The notes: generated by a model from the letters alone, not told the origin. A stretch of 35,942 bases of DNA from a bacterium (GCA_028278455.1 JANQEH010000130.1:1-35942); one strand, 5' to 3'; positions 17,080 to 26,606 are shown, numbered from the stretch's first letter. Made by a program: numbers and translations.

Positions 17080-17090
17080 AACTTCCTCCT

Positions 17091-17927
17091 TCATCGTGTA
17101 GATACTGAATCTACAAGAACACTAAGATTTATTTCAAATTTATTATTCTGTCTTAATCTCGAGATCAGCTCATTATATTTCTCTTCCCTTTTCTTGTATA
17201 GAAGCTTCTGATAGATTTCGTCCCTGACAATATCGAATCTTCGGGGAGTGTTTCTGTCCTGGCGGTCGATAAGCCTCACTATCCAGGTCTCTCCGTTGAC
17301 ACTGATTCTCGAAAAATTTCTCTCAGGTGTTTTATTCCTGAATTCTGCTGCAACAGGTCCGGGAAAAATACTGTCTTTGATAAACTGACGGCCGGCGCTC
17401 AGGATCTCGCAGTTCTCCCTGTTTTGTTCATATACTGTTAATATATTGTCGTTGTTGTGCAATTCCCGCAGTATAACATTGCTAAGTGAATTGCTTGATG
17501 TTTTAATACCTTCAAACTTGTAATAATTACTTTCAGCAACGAACTCCGCTTCATTGGATTCGTAATAAGCTTCTACTTCGCTGTCATTAACGGAAATAAT
17601 ATTATCGATCCGTTCCTTCAGGAACCTGCTTACAAGCATTGACTTTTTTAGCTTTTCAAGCTCAAATTCCATATCAGTAGTGGGAAGAATATTCTGCCTG
17701 ATTGCCTCCTGGTATAACAGCTCCTGGTCTACCCAGTCATTAACATACTGAAGGATCTCCTGGCTCGTATAACTCTTCAGGTTACTGTTCATCCCGGCTT
17801 CGAGCTCTGCCTGATTGAGGCGTACATTCTCTACGGCGGCAACGGGAAGCTCCCTGTCAAGGTATGAACACCTAAAAAGCAGAAATATAATAAGAACGGC
17901 TGCAGTTTTCAAATTTTTGATAATCAT
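17091..17927 (-). CDS. Exported PpiC/SurA-N-like protein, possibly a lipoprotein
   Basis: 278 residues. The N-terminus (MIIKNLKTAAVLIIFLLFRCSY) is a signal sequence with Cys at 20. The residue before Cys is Arg, so the lipobox is not canonical and lipidation is uncertain. What follows resembles the SurA/PrsA N-terminal helical domain ('LNQAELEAGMN', 'VNDWVDQELLYQEAIRQNI', 'SEVEAYYESNEAEF'). The C-terminal half looks like a degenerate parvulin domain ('RNKTPERNFSRISVNGETWIVRLID' region) without the clear isomerase core. It is probably a chaperone for envelope proteins working with the SurA-like protein encoded next. mfd lies 13 bases upstream on the same strand. Confidence 0.75.
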   Translation of the reverse strand: MIIKNLKTAAVLIIFLLFRCSYLDRELPVAAVENVRLNQAELEAGMNSNLKSYTSQEILQYVNDWVDQELLYQEAIRQNILPTTDMEFELEKLKKSMLVSRFLKERIDNIISVNDSEVEAYYESNEAEFVAESNYYKFEGIKTSSNSLSNVILRELHNNDNILTVYEQNRENCEILSAGRQFIKDSIFPGPVAAEFRNKTPERNFSRISVNGETWIVRLIDRQDRNTPRRFDIVRDEIYQKLLYKKREEKYNELISRLRQNNKFEINLSVLVDSVSTR

Positions 17928-17940
17928 TTCTATCCCGGAA

Positions 17941-20900
17941 TTATTTTGTCAATGATACAAAAAAATTTAATGCCGCTTTTAGTTTTTTCCCCTTTTCAAA
18001 CTGGGTCAGAGGAAATTCGATCTTAAGCTTATCTTCCTGTTTGATCCGGAACGGAGCATCAGACTTTTCAACAAATGTACTAATTTTTTGCACCAATTGT
18101 TCCTTTTCATTTTTGCTTGAGGCTGAATCTACGAAAAATGTCCCGGTGAGCCTGTCATTAATAATCTGTACCCTCTCGATGTTAAGGCCAGCAGCGCTGA
18201 TCTTGATCCTGATGGATGTGATAATATTCTCCGCATATAACGGCAAGGGCCCGAACCGGTCTTTAAGCTCAGCTTCAAGACTTTTAAGATCGTCAATATT
18301 ATCGATATTTGCAAGCTTTCTGTACAGCGAAACTCTCTGATGAGGATCCGGAATGTAATCGTCTGGCAGATACGAAGACACATCCGAATCAAACTTTATC
18401 TCGGGGAACCGGACCGTTTTGTCCTCAGGCACTTCTTCGGAAGTAAGAGATTCCTTTTCGAGCTGCTCTGAAATGGATTCCTTGATTAGCTTTGTATACA
18501 TATCATAGCCTACATCATTTATACGCCCGCTCTGCTCTCTACCTAAAAGGTTTCCCGCACCCCTGATCTCGAGATCCTTCATAGCGATTTGAAGCCCCGA
18601 ACCTAACTCAGTATGCTCACTCAATGTCTGAAGCCTTTTGATCGATACATCGGTCATTTTCTCGAACGGTGGTGTCAGGAAATATGCAAAAGCCTGGATA
18701 TCCGATCTGCCTACTCTGCCTCGAAGCTGGTAAAGCTGGGCAAGGCCGAAATGATCGGCCTGGTTTATGATAATTGTGTTTACAGATGGTATGTCAAGGC
18801 CTGATTCTATTATCATCGTGGACACGAGACATGAAAAATCACCCGCAAGAAATGACATCATAACCTTTTCCAGCTCTTTTTCTTTCATCTGTCCGTGAGC
18901 AATCCTGAACGACGCCTCCGGAACTATTTTCCTCAGTCTTTCTACCATCCGCTGTATAGTCTGTACCCTGTTGTGAACAAAATAGATCTGCCCGCCCCGG
19001 TCAAGCTCTTTCATTATCGCCGCGCGTATCATCTCCTCGTCATATTCGGATATCTCTGTAATGATCGGAAGCCTGTTCTTGGGAGGTGTGTTAATTATCG
19101 AAAGATCTCTTATTCCGAGTAAAGACATGTGCAGTGTCCTCGGTATCGGAGTTGCGGTCAGGGTTAGTACATCTACTTCGGTGCGGAGTTTTTTCAGCCT
19201 CTCCTTGTTTTTTACTCCGAATCGCTGCTCTTCATCGACGATTACTAGCCCTAAGTTTTTAAATAACACATCTTTAGATAATAATCGATGTGTGCCGACA
19301 GCAATATCAACAAGTCCTTTCTGCAGGTCATCTACTATCAGGTTCTGCTCCTTCTTTGTCCTGAATCTGGATAGCATTTCAATGCTTACGGGAAACGGAG
19401 CGAGTCTTTCTCTGAAAGTCTCGAGATGCTGTTGTGCAAGGATCGTCGTTGGGACAAGTACTGCCACCTGCTTGTTATCGTTTACTGCCTTGAAAGCCGC
19501 CCTGATCGCTACTTCAGTCTTGCCGTAACCTACATCGCCGCAGACCAGCCTGTCCATTGGGCTGGTTGATTCCATATCATTCTTTATATCATAAGAGGCC
19601 TTCAGCTGATCGGGTGTCTCGTCGTATAGGAAAGATTCCTCCAGTTCGCTCTGCCATTGTGTGTCAGCAGAGAATGAATACCCGGTTTGTGAAGACCTTT
19701 TAGAATAGATCTCAATCAGCTCTCTGGTTAAATTCTCAAGAGACTTTTTTGTCTTCTTTTTTAGCCTTTCCCAATCCGCTCCACCGATCTTGCTTAAAGC
19801 AGGTGTAAAACCCTCCTTGCCTTTGTACTTCTCGAGTCTTGGAAGCTTCTCTATATTAAGGTACAAAGCATCTCCGTCTTTGTAAATGATCTTCAAGGCT
19901 TCCTGCCGGCTTTTACGAATCGTGATTCTGTGGAGGCCTTCATACCTTCCGATCCCATATTCATCGTGAACCACGTAATCACCGAATTTCAGGGACAGGT
20001 CATCGAGCGATACCTTCCTGGCGCGGTATATCTTCCGTACCTTTCTCAGGTGCTTTCGGCCGAAGATCTCGTGATCGTTCAGGATCATCAGCTGTGCTTC
20101 AGGAGAGAAAAATCCCTCGGAAAGAGATCCGATTAACACCTTGTAGTTAACTATAATAAGATCTTCTTCAAGGATAAGCTCCTTCAATCTGTCTGCCTGC
20201 CCCTTGTTGTCACAAAGAATGATCACATTCAATCCCGGAAAATCATCCTTCAGATCGGTTATATATTTTTTGAGGTGCTGAAGGTTCCTGTTGAAAGGGA
20301 TAATACTCTTAGTGTCGAAATTTATTGTAACACCTTTTTTAGCGCTTGTAAAAGAATTCCTCACAAAGGCTGAATCATTTTGCGATAATAGGTTTTCAAT
20401 ATCTGCGAATAATTCTCCCGGAGAAGAGTCGATATTTTGCTCTCCATCCGACATTTCTCTATTCCATCTCTCACAATATTCTGCGATCACCTTTATTGAT
20501 CTCTCCGGATCGCTGAATACAATAGGAGCACCCGGTTGAAAGTAAGAAAGAACGGTTGATGCTTTTTCCGGAATATGAGGCGCGAGCTCCCCTTTAAGGT
20601 CACTGAATGGCGGCAGGATATCAACACTCTCAAGATGTCTCTGGGAAAGCTGATCATTGATGTCAAATACTCTCAAGGATTCGATTGTATCTCCAAAGAA
20701 TTCGATTCTGACCGGTTCGAGCATTGCAGGAGGGAATATATCAACTATACTGCCGCGGACAGAGATCTCTCCGAAGTCCTCAACCATGTTCACACGTTCG
20801 AAACCTTCTTCTATCAGCAATTCAATGAACGTGGAATAATCGCTTTCCTGTCCTGTCTCAATTCTCACAAGGCGGTTCTTGAATTCTGTTTTTGGGATTA

Positions 20901-21288
20901 TTGGATGCAGAAAGGCCCTTACCTCGATGATATAGATACCCGGGGTATCCCTGAGCAGACTCAGCAGACACTTCAGCCTGGATACCCTGATATCGGTGTT
21001 TATCTGTTTGTCTTCCAGGTGAATTCCCCTGTATGCCGGAAAATTGAAGATCTCCCGGCCGGTAACGGTTTCCAGGTCGTCATTAAGCCTCTCGGCGCTC
21101 CGGTAGTCAGGAACAACCGTTATCAGCTGCTTCTTCGAATCATTATTGTGAAGTCCGTTTAGCAGATAAGAAATTGATGAGCCGGAAACACCCTTAATGG
21201 TAAAATATTCACCTTTTAGTGTTCTTTCTGCAAGGCTCCTGAAAGAACCTGTCTCATAGAATAGTCTGAATGTATCTTCTTTTTTCAT
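17941..21288 (-). CDS. mfd: Transcription-repair coupling factor
   Basis: 1115 residues, normal for Mfd. It removes RNA polymerase stalled at DNA damage and recruits UvrA. Visible: N-terminal UvrB-like region (IKGVSGSSISYLLNGL at 32-46, then RVNMVEDFGEISVRGSIVDIFP near 165-186), the RNA-polymerase-binding CarD-like domain (about 430-490, FGDYVVHDEYGIGRYEGL), and the RecG-like translocase with Walker A GDVGYGKT (584-591) and Walker B DEEQRFG (from 685). The C-terminal regulatory domain is also present ('SSYLPDDYIPDPHQRVSLYRKLA'). The ATG lies three bases after the murQ stop, so translation is probably coupled. Confidence 0.97.
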   Translation of the reverse strand: MKKEDTFRLFYETGSFRSLAERTLKGEYFTIKGVSGSSISYLLNGLHNNDSKKQLITVVPDYRSAERLNDDLETVTGREIFNFPAYRGIHLEDKQINTDIRVSRLKCLLSLLRDTPGIYIIEVRAFLHPIIPKTEFKNRLVRIETGQESDYSTFIELLIEEGFERVNMVEDFGEISVRGSIVDIFPPAMLEPVRIEFFGDTIESLRVFDINDQLSQRHLESVDILPPFSDLKGELAPHIPEKASTVLSYFQPGAPIVFSDPERSIKVIAEYCERWNREMSDGEQNIDSSPGELFADIENLLSQNDSAFVRNSFTSAKKGVTINFDTKSIIPFNRNLQHLKKYITDLKDDFPGLNVIILCDNKGQADRLKELILEEDLIIVNYKVLIGSLSEGFFSPEAQLMILNDHEIFGRKHLRKVRKIYRARKVSLDDLSLKFGDYVVHDEYGIGRYEGLHRITIRKSRQEALKIIYKDGDALYLNIEKLPRLEKYKGKEGFTPALSKIGGADWERLKKKTKKSLENLTRELIEIYSKRSSQTGYSFSADTQWQSELEESFLYDETPDQLKASYDIKNDMESTSPMDRLVCGDVGYGKTEVAIRAAFKAVNDNKQVAVLVPTTILAQQHLETFRERLAPFPVSIEMLSRFRTKKEQNLIVDDLQKGLVDIAVGTHRLLSKDVLFKNLGLVIVDEEQRFGVKNKERLKKLRTEVDVLTLTATPIPRTLHMSLLGIRDLSIINTPPKNRLPIITEISEYDEEMIRAAIMKELDRGGQIYFVHNRVQTIQRMVERLRKIVPEASFRIAHGQMKEKELEKVMMSFLAGDFSCLVSTMIIESGLDIPSVNTIIINQADHFGLAQLYQLRGRVGRSDIQAFAYFLTPPFEKMTDVSIKRLQTLSEHTELGSGLQIAMKDLEIRGAGNLLGREQSGRINDVGYDMYTKLIKESISEQLEKESLTSEEVPEDKTVRFPEIKFDSDVSSYLPDDYIPDPHQRVSLYRKLANIDNIDDLKSLEAELKDRFGPLPLYAENIITSIRIKISAAGLNIERVQIINDRLTGTFFVDSASSKNEKEQLVQKISTFVEKSDAPFRIKQEDKLKIEFPLTQFEKGKKLKAALNFFVSLTK

Positions 21289-21291
21289 CTG

Positions 21292-22242
21292 TCAACCGGT
21301 CGTTTCATATCCAGCTTTTTTGAGGGCTCTGCGTACGAATCCGTCGGATTGCGCGAGAAGCTCCTTTGCCCTATCTTTTGATATTCCGGCAAGTATCATT
21401 AGTATAGCGGTTTTTACATGCCCGCCTGCATTTTCAAGTTTCATAGAAGCGGTATCGTAATCCACACCTGTTACCATTATGACGATCCTCTTAGACCTTT
21501 CGGCAAGTTTTTTACTCGTCATCTGCAGATCGACCATCATGTTCTTATACACTTTGCCGATCCTGATGAAAGATGCTGTTGTCAACATATTTAGCACCAT
21601 TTTCTCGGCAGTCCCCGCTTTCAACCTTGTTGAGCCCATAATAACCTCAGGTCCGACTACAGGGCAAATTGCAACATCTGTTTCAATAGTGATATCATCA
21701 CGAGGTATACAAGTAACATAAATTGTCTTAACTCCAATCTCCCGGGCATATTCCAGCGCTCCGACAACGTATGGTGTCCTCTTACTCGCTGTCAATCCGC
21801 ATAATATGTCGCCAGGGCCGATTCCTTTCTCAATCAGATCTTTCACACCCTGCTCTGCCATATCCTCAACACCTTCCCTGGACTTGATCAGGGAATCATA
21901 TCCTCCTGCAATAATCCCCTGGACTATTTCCGGATCTGTTCCAAAGGTCGGGGGACATTCAGATGCGTCGAGAACACCCAGCCTGCCGCTTGTTCCGGCA
22001 CCGATATAGAACAGACGGCCACCTGAATTCAGGGTGCTTACTATGAGATTTACACCTTCTTCAATATGGGCCAGCTCTTTCTCTACTGCCTTATGCACCA
22101 GCGCGTCTTCACTGTTCATGATCCGGAGGATCGTCGAAACCGGAGCTGTGTCGATTTCCTCAGAGAGAGGATTCCTCTGCTCTGTGGCAAGGTTTTTCAA
22201 TTCATCGTAAAGCTTCATGTTTTCACTGTTTTCCGGACACAT
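21292..22242 (-). CDS. murQ: N-acetylmuramic acid 6-phosphate etherase
   Basis: 316 residues. It splits MurNAc-6-phosphate into GlcNAc-6-phosphate and D-lactate during peptidoglycan recycling (cytoplasm). The SIS-domain sugar-phosphate loop IGAGTSGRLGVLDASE is at 80-95, followed by the family sequence CPPTFG. A later VVGPEVIMGSTRLKAGTAEKM segment and a C-terminal UBA-like helical region are also typical. AAGGTGA lies seven bases before the ATG, and the gene begins eight bases after the rsmG stop. It sits where parA/parB are often found in this cluster. Confidence 0.96.
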   Translation of the reverse strand: MCPENSENMKLYDELKNLATEQRNPLSEEIDTAPVSTILRIMNSEDALVHKAVEKELAHIEEGVNLIVSTLNSGGRLFYIGAGTSGRLGVLDASECPPTFGTDPEIVQGIIAGGYDSLIKSREGVEDMAEQGVKDLIEKGIGPGDILCGLTASKRTPYVVGALEYAREIGVKTIYVTCIPRDDITIETDVAICPVVGPEVIMGSTRLKAGTAEKMVLNMLTTASFIRIGKVYKNMMVDLQMTSKKLAERSKRIVIMVTGVDYDTASMKLENAGGHVKTAILMILAGISKDRAKELLAQSDGFVRRALKKAGYETTG

Positions 22243-22250
22243 ATATCACC

Positions 22251-22961
22251 TTAAGTATTTGTTAATACACAAATTGCAACATGTAAAAACTTTTCTTTTC
22301 CGCTTTCTGAAGAAAGATATTTGCTTTGATCCTCGGCAGATACCTTCCATTCCTGCATATCGACATCTTCAATCTCTTCTATAAGCCTGCTGCCCTTGGG
22401 AAACACACACTTACCGTTTTTATTCAAAAATGGTTTTGCCCATTCAAGGAGCTGTACAAGAGGTGCAAGTGCTCTCGCTGTGACAACATCAAACTTGTCG
22501 ATCATCTTCTGATCGCCGCCTAAATCTTCGATCCTGTCAGAGAATATTTTAACACTTCCAAGTCCGAGTGTATCTGCTGCATATTCAAGGAACAGGGCTT
22601 TCTTCCTGTTGGATTCTATGAGGGTTAATTCGATTTTGTCGTTCCAGATCTTCAAGGGGATACCTGGAAGCCCGGCCCCGGCTCCCATATCAAGCAGCCT
22701 GATATCTTCTGATAAGCAGCATGTCTTCGATAAAAGGAGCGATTCGAAAATATGCCTCTCCATTATACTTCCCGCATCATTCTTTGAAACAAGCCCGGAC
22801 TTCATGTTCCACTTAAAGATCAACTCAGAATAGTCAAGCAGCAGGCCGGTTTTACGGCTATCTAATGATATCCCAACAGATGACAGGAGATCGTTTAGTT
22901 TTTTTCCCTCGTCATCTCTCTCAAAAATATATTTCTTCTCGTAGCAGTTCTGTCCATTCAT
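22251..22961 (-). CDS. rsmG: 16S rRNA (guanine-527-N7)-methyltransferase
   Basis: 236 residues. It methylates G527 of 16S rRNA with S-adenosylmethionine (the GidB family, whose loss gives streptomycin resistance in other bacteria). The SAM-binding motif LLDMGAGAGLPGIPL is at 89-103, with 'FDVVTARALAPL' later. The first ~20 residues are a little longer than usual. No good Shine-Dalgarno lies before the ATG, and the upstream 34-base gap is filled largely by a parS site. Confidence 0.95.
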   Translation of the reverse strand: MNGQNCYEKKYIFERDDEGKKLNDLLSSVGISLDSRKTGLLLDYSELIFKWNMKSGLVSKNDAGSIMERHIFESLLLSKTCCLSEDIRLLDMGAGAGLPGIPLKIWNDKIELTLIESNRKKALFLEYAADTLGLGSVKIFSDRIEDLGGDQKMIDKFDVVTARALAPLVQLLEWAKPFLNKNGKCVFPKGSRLIEEIEDVDMQEWKVSAEDQSKYLSSESGKEKFLHVAICVLTNT

Positions 22962-22970
22962 TTTTCAAAA

Positions 22971-22986
22971 TGTTTCACGTGAAACA
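22971..22986. promoter_or_regulatory. parS: parS centromere-like site 1
   Basis: The perfect palindrome TGTTTCACGTGAAACA is identical to the consensus bacterial ParB-binding site. With its flanks it matches the second site over 18 bases (22970-22987). It lies in the 34-base gap between the mnmG stop and the rsmG start. Confidence 0.92.
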
Positions 22987-22995
22987 TCAACCTGT

Positions 22996-24885
22996 TCAAC
23001 TTTTAATAGCGCCTGTCCTCTTCAGGTGGAACATCAGATTTGTAACATCCGACGGTGATATTCCTGCAATCCTCGAAGCCTGCCCAAGGGTACCGGGCTT
23101 AAAATGTCCAAGCTTCTCCCGGGCTTCAAGAGAAAGAAATTCCAGATCCCCATAATTCAACTCAGGCGGAAGCTTTGTATCTTCCATTTTTAGCAAGCTC
23201 TCGGAATGCTTCAGAACCCTGTCTATATAACCTTTATACTTTATCTCCATTTCGATCTGAGCAGAGAACTCGGTGTCCAAAAATTCACTGTATTCTGAGG
23301 AAAATCCGGGATCGATCTCAATGACATGGTCCAATTTGATTTCAGGCCTCTTTAAAAGTTGGTACAGGCTCTCTGAATTATTGATAGATGCGCTGGAGAT
23401 CCTTTTAAGAACTTCATTGGTTTTATCCGGTTTGGCTTTCGCTTTCTTCAGATGAATAATTGCGCTCTCCCTGGCTGAATGCTTTTCTATCATTCTTTCA
23501 AAAATATTCTCCGGGATCAGGCCGAACTCCTTACCGTATTTCATCAGCCTCTCGTCTGCATTGTCCTGACGGAGAAGAAGCCTGTATTCCGCGCTGGCTG
23601 TAAAAAGTCTGTACGGCTCTTCTATTTTCTTTGTTATTATGTCATCTATCAGAACACCTGTATAAGCTTCCGAGCGCTTCAAAAGAAAAGGTTCGTCCTC
23701 TCTTAGTTTTCTTACAGCGTTGAGCGCCGCATATAATCCCTGTGCCGCAGCCTCTTCGTATCCGGAAGTTCCATTAGTCTGCCCGGCAAAATAAAGATTT
23801 TCCACAGCCTTTGATTCAAGTGTGAATTTCAGCTGGTCGGGCGGAAAGTAGTCGTATTCAACAGCATAACCATAAACCAGAATCTCTGCATCTTCAAGCC
23901 CGGTAATAGTCCTCATGGCCTTTTCCTGGATTTCCCTGCTGAGGCTGGTCGAGAAACCGTTCAGGTAGATCGAATCGGTCTCCAGTCCTTCCGGCTCAAG
24001 GAAAAGCTGGTGTCTGTTTTTGTCGGTAAACCGGTTGATCTTGTCTTCGATGGATGGGCAGTACCTCGGGCCCCTGCCTGAGATCTTGCCGGAAAACAGG
24101 GGACTGTCCTGGAATCCCTCCCGCAAATGATCATGGGTTATCTCGTTAGTCCAGCCGAGATAGCAGGCGATCTGTGGAAGTTCCCGTTCAGTTGAACCAT
24201 ATGAAAAGAAGAATATCTCCCGGTCGCCATCCTGCTTTTCGAACTTCGACAGGTCGACCGATCTGGCACTGATCCTCGGAGGCGTCCCGGTTTTCAGCCT
24301 CTCGGATCTGATCCCAATTGACCTGAGGCTTTCAGTAAGACCGGTTGAACTCTCTTCATCAATCCTTCCGCCGTAAAATACTTCTTTTCCCCTGTACATA
24401 GTTCCATTAAGGAATGTTCCTCCGGTAATGATAAGTATCCTGCACTCGATGAATTCTCCGCCTCCGGTCTCGATACCATATAATCTGCTATTCCTTATAA
24501 TAATCCCCTTAGCTTCCCCGCTCACATAATCCAGATTTTCCTGTTCAAGAAGAATATTCCTCATCCGCAGGGAGTAAAGATCCTTGTCAGATTGAGCTCT
24601 TGGTGACCAGACAGCAGGTCCTTTGGACCTGTTAAGCATCCTGAACTGGATTCCGCTTGCATCAGCATTCCTGGCCATTTCCCCGCCCAAAGCATCTATT
24701 TCCCTTACCAGGTGTCCCTTTGCCAATCCGCCGATTGCGGGATTGCAGGACAACCGTGCGGCATAATCCGTATTCAGAGTGAGCAGAATAGTGCTGAATC
24801 CGCAGCGTGCAGTCGCCAGTGCAGCCTCGCATCCGGCATGGCCGGCGCCGATGACTGCCACATCATATTTCCTTTTCACATTCAT
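22996..24885 (-). CDS. mnmG: tRNA uridine-34 5-carboxymethylaminomethyl modification enzyme MnmG
   Basis: 629 residues, the family's usual length. With MnmE it adds the carboxymethylaminomethyl group to wobble U34 of several tRNAs, using FAD, NADH and methylene-tetrahydrofolate. The FAD-binding motif [10 protein letters not shown] is at 13-22. The conserved [11 protein letters not shown] with its catalytic Cys and the '[16 protein letters not shown]' motif are present, as is the C-terminal helical tRNA/MnmE-binding region ('[25 protein letters not shown]'). The partner mnmE lies 39 bases upstream. Both flanking gaps carry a parS site. Confidence 0.97.
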   Translation of the reverse strand: MNVKRKYDVAVIGAGHAGCEAALATARCGFSTILLTLNTDYAARLSCNPAIGGLAKGHLVREIDALGGEMARNADASGIQFRMLNRSKGPAVWSPRAQSDKDLYSLRMRNILLEQENLDYVSGEAKGIIIRNSRLYGIETGGGEFIECRILIITGGTFLNGTMYRGKEVFYGGRIDEESSTGLTESLRSIGIRSERLKTGTPPRISARSVDLSKFEKQDGDREIFFFSYGSTERELPQIACYLGWTNEITHDHLREGFQDSPLFSGKISGRGPRYCPSIEDKINRFTDKNRHQLFLEPEGLETDSIYLNGFSTSLSREIQEKAMRTITGLEDAEILVYGYAVEYDYFPPDQLKFTLESKAVENLYFAGQTNGTSGYEEAAAQGLYAALNAVRKLREDEPFLLKRSEAYTGVLIDDIITKKIEEPYRLFTASAEYRLLLRQDNADERLMKYGKEFGLIPENIFERMIEKHSARESAIIHLKKAKAKPDKTNEVLKRISSASINNSESLYQLLKRPEIKLDHVIEIDPGFSSEYSEFLDTEFSAQIEMEIKYKGYIDRVLKHSESLLKMEDTKLPPELNYGDLEFLSLEAREKLGHFKPGTLGQASRIAGISPSDVTNLMFHLKRTGAIKS

Positions 24886-24901
24886 AAGGTTTATTCAAAT
24901 A

Positions 24902-24917
24902 TGTTTCACGTGAAACA
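24902..24917. promoter_or_regulatory. parS: parS centromere-like site 2
   Basis: A second perfect TGTTTCACGTGAAACA, in the 39-base gap between the mnmE stop and the mnmG start, 1.93 kb from the first. Its position just before mnmG may also affect expression of that gene when ParB is bound. Confidence 0.92.
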
Positions 24918-24924
24918 TATAATA

Positions 24925-26325
24925 TCATTTCCCGACACAGAACCTGCTGAAGATCAGATCGTAGACATCATCAGTTGGTTTCAGGCCGGTCAGCTGATCC
25001 AGTGAATCAAGGACTTCATTCAGATCAACAGCGATATACTCAAGCGGTGTCTTCCGCTCAGTTCCTTCTATCGCCCGGAGAATCAAAGCCGAACAGGATT
25101 CGATCAATTGCTTCTGCCGGAGGCTCGTTATTATCCTCCCGTCGGCATCTGCCGGATTGAGGGTTTCAAAGGTCCGGCTGAATACCTCTTCGAGTTCACT
25201 GATACCCCAATCCTCCTTTGCTGAGATCAACAAACCGGTTTTCCCGATTGAATCGGATAGTTCCTGCTTCCGCCCCGGATCAAGAATGTCTCCCTTGCTG
25301 TAAATCCTTGTCACTATCCCTTCAGACTTGCTGCCGGTTATAAGACCGGTTATATGTTTATAAAGAATTTTCGCTTCATCTTCAGAAAAATCGACGCTCT
25401 GTACAAGAAGTACAAGGTCTGCGTCCTTTATGCTCTGATATGTCTTCCTGATTCCCTGCTCTTCGATCTCTTCCGCATCATCCCTAATACCGGCTGTGTC
25501 GACCAGCCGGATCATCGCTCCATTTATTTCGATAAAATCTTCGATAATATCCCGGGTTGTCCCGGGTGTATCATGCACAAGCGCACGGTCTTTGTTCAGC
25601 AGTGAATTCAGAAGAGTAGATTTTCCGGAATTGGGGGGGCCGCAGATCACAATTCGGATCCCTTCTTCGATCTTCCTTCCAAGCGAGTATGAATCTGCAA
25701 GCTCTACCAGCTCGGCCCGGGCTGAATCGAGCCTCTCGAGAGCTTCATGTCTGGTTATTGTGTTCAGGCCCTCCTCGGGAAACTCAATATCCGCCTCAAA
25801 ATTCGATAGTACCTCGAATATGTTGTTCCTTAGATATATGAACCGGTCCTGCAATGATCCTTTCATCTGGAGGAAAGCGTTCCTCATCCCGGCTTCACTC
25901 CTTGCAAGGATAAGGTCGTTCACAGCCTCCGACTGGGTGAGGCTCATTTTCCCGTTCATGTAGGCGCGGAAGGTGAATTCTCCCGGTTCAGCAAGCCTCG
26001 CACCTTCCCTTGAGATCACTCCGAGCGCCTCCCTGAGAAGAATCGGGCTGCCGTGGAGATTAAACTCGACAACATCTTCACCTGTATATGAATTAGGGCC
26101 TTTCATGATCAGGCACAATCCTTCATCGATGTCAGTATTTTTCTGTGGATCGGAAAACGTACCGAAGACAGCTTTATGAGTTTCATATTCTGTCAAAGGC
26201 TTTGAAGAGCGGAATACTTTCCCTGCGATAGAGATGGAATCTCTCCCACTGATGCGGATTATCCCTATTCCAGAAGGAAATTGAGGTGTTACAATCGCTG
26301 ATATGGTGTCTTCTGTCGGGAGCAT
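24925..26325 (-). CDS. mnmE: tRNA modification GTPase MnmE
   Basis: 466 residues. It is the GTPase partner of MnmG in wobble U34 modification. The N-terminal folate-binding domain (1-120) begins with the typical DTISAIVTPQ. A helical domain follows, interrupted by the G domain (about 220-385) with P-loop GPPNSGKST (229-237), DTPGTTRDI (252-260) and DTAGIRD (276-282). The C-terminus ends FCVGK, the conserved Cys463-x-Gly-Lys catalytic tail. It is separated from yidC by 304 bases of repeats, so it may have its own promoter. Confidence 0.97.
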   Translation of the reverse strand: MLPTEDTISAIVTPQFPSGIGIIRISGRDSISIAGKVFRSSKPLTEYETHKAVFGTFSDPQKNTDIDEGLCLIMKGPNSYTGEDVVEFNLHGSPILLREALGVISREGARLAEPGEFTFRAYMNGKMSLTQSEAVNDLILARSEAGMRNAFLQMKGSLQDRFIYLRNNIFEVLSNFEADIEFPEEGLNTITRHEALERLDSARAELVELADSYSLGRKIEEGIRIVICGPPNSGKSTLLNSLLNKDRALVHDTPGTTRDIIEDFIEINGAMIRLVDTAGIRDDAEEIEEQGIRKTYQSIKDADLVLLVQSVDFSEDEAKILYKHITGLITGSKSEGIVTRIYSKGDILDPGRKQELSDSIGKTGLLISAKEDWGISELEEVFSRTFETLNPADADGRIITSLRQKQLIESCSALILRAIEGTERKTPLEYIAVDLNEVLDSLDQLTGLKPTDDVYDLIFSRFCVGK

Positions 26326-26395
26326 TTTCTGAACTTTAGATGCATTTATTATTTAGCTGTAACTCACATTGGTTTTTCGACTTCAAATGGTGTTT

Positions 26396-26445
26396 AGATT
26401 TCTCCGGGCCGTCCCGATGCCTCGGGATTACCGTTGAAATGACAA
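26396..26445 (-). repeat. REP/MITE-like intergenic repeat, inverted copy
   Basis: Read on the - strand it begins TTGTCATTTCAACGG and ends GGAGAAATCT, like the elements at 1736-1796 and 4186-4246. It also carries an inner hairpin, CCCGAGGCATCGGG. Confidence 0.65.
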
Positions 26446-26461
26446 AGCCTGGGAAAAGTAC

Positions 26462-26522
26462 CTGTCGTTTCAAGCTTAGTCCCTATTCTGCAAAGTAGAA
26501 AGGGAAAGCAGGGAAATCTCAG
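26462..26522 (+). repeat. REP/MITE-like intergenic repeat, copy 3
   Basis: Starts CTGTCGTTTCAAGC and ends GGGAAATCTCAG, 61 bp, the same length as copies 1 and 2. The central 'attctgca.a..agaaagggaaagcag' resembles copy 2. Confidence 0.7.
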
Positions 26523-26577
26523 AAATTGATTACGTAAATTTATATGTGAATTAGTATGTTTTTGCGCAAATAAATAT

Positions 26578-26606
26578 GGGTAATCAGAGAAGATCTCTAA
26601 TTACCC
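26578..26606 (-). terminator. Hairpin downstream of yidC
   Basis: GGGTAAT and ATTACCC (26578-26584, 26600-26606) pair, with an inner AGAGA/TCTCT stem. On the - strand it is followed by ATATTTATTTG, a moderate U-rich tail, 24 bases after the yidC stop. Confidence 0.55.
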
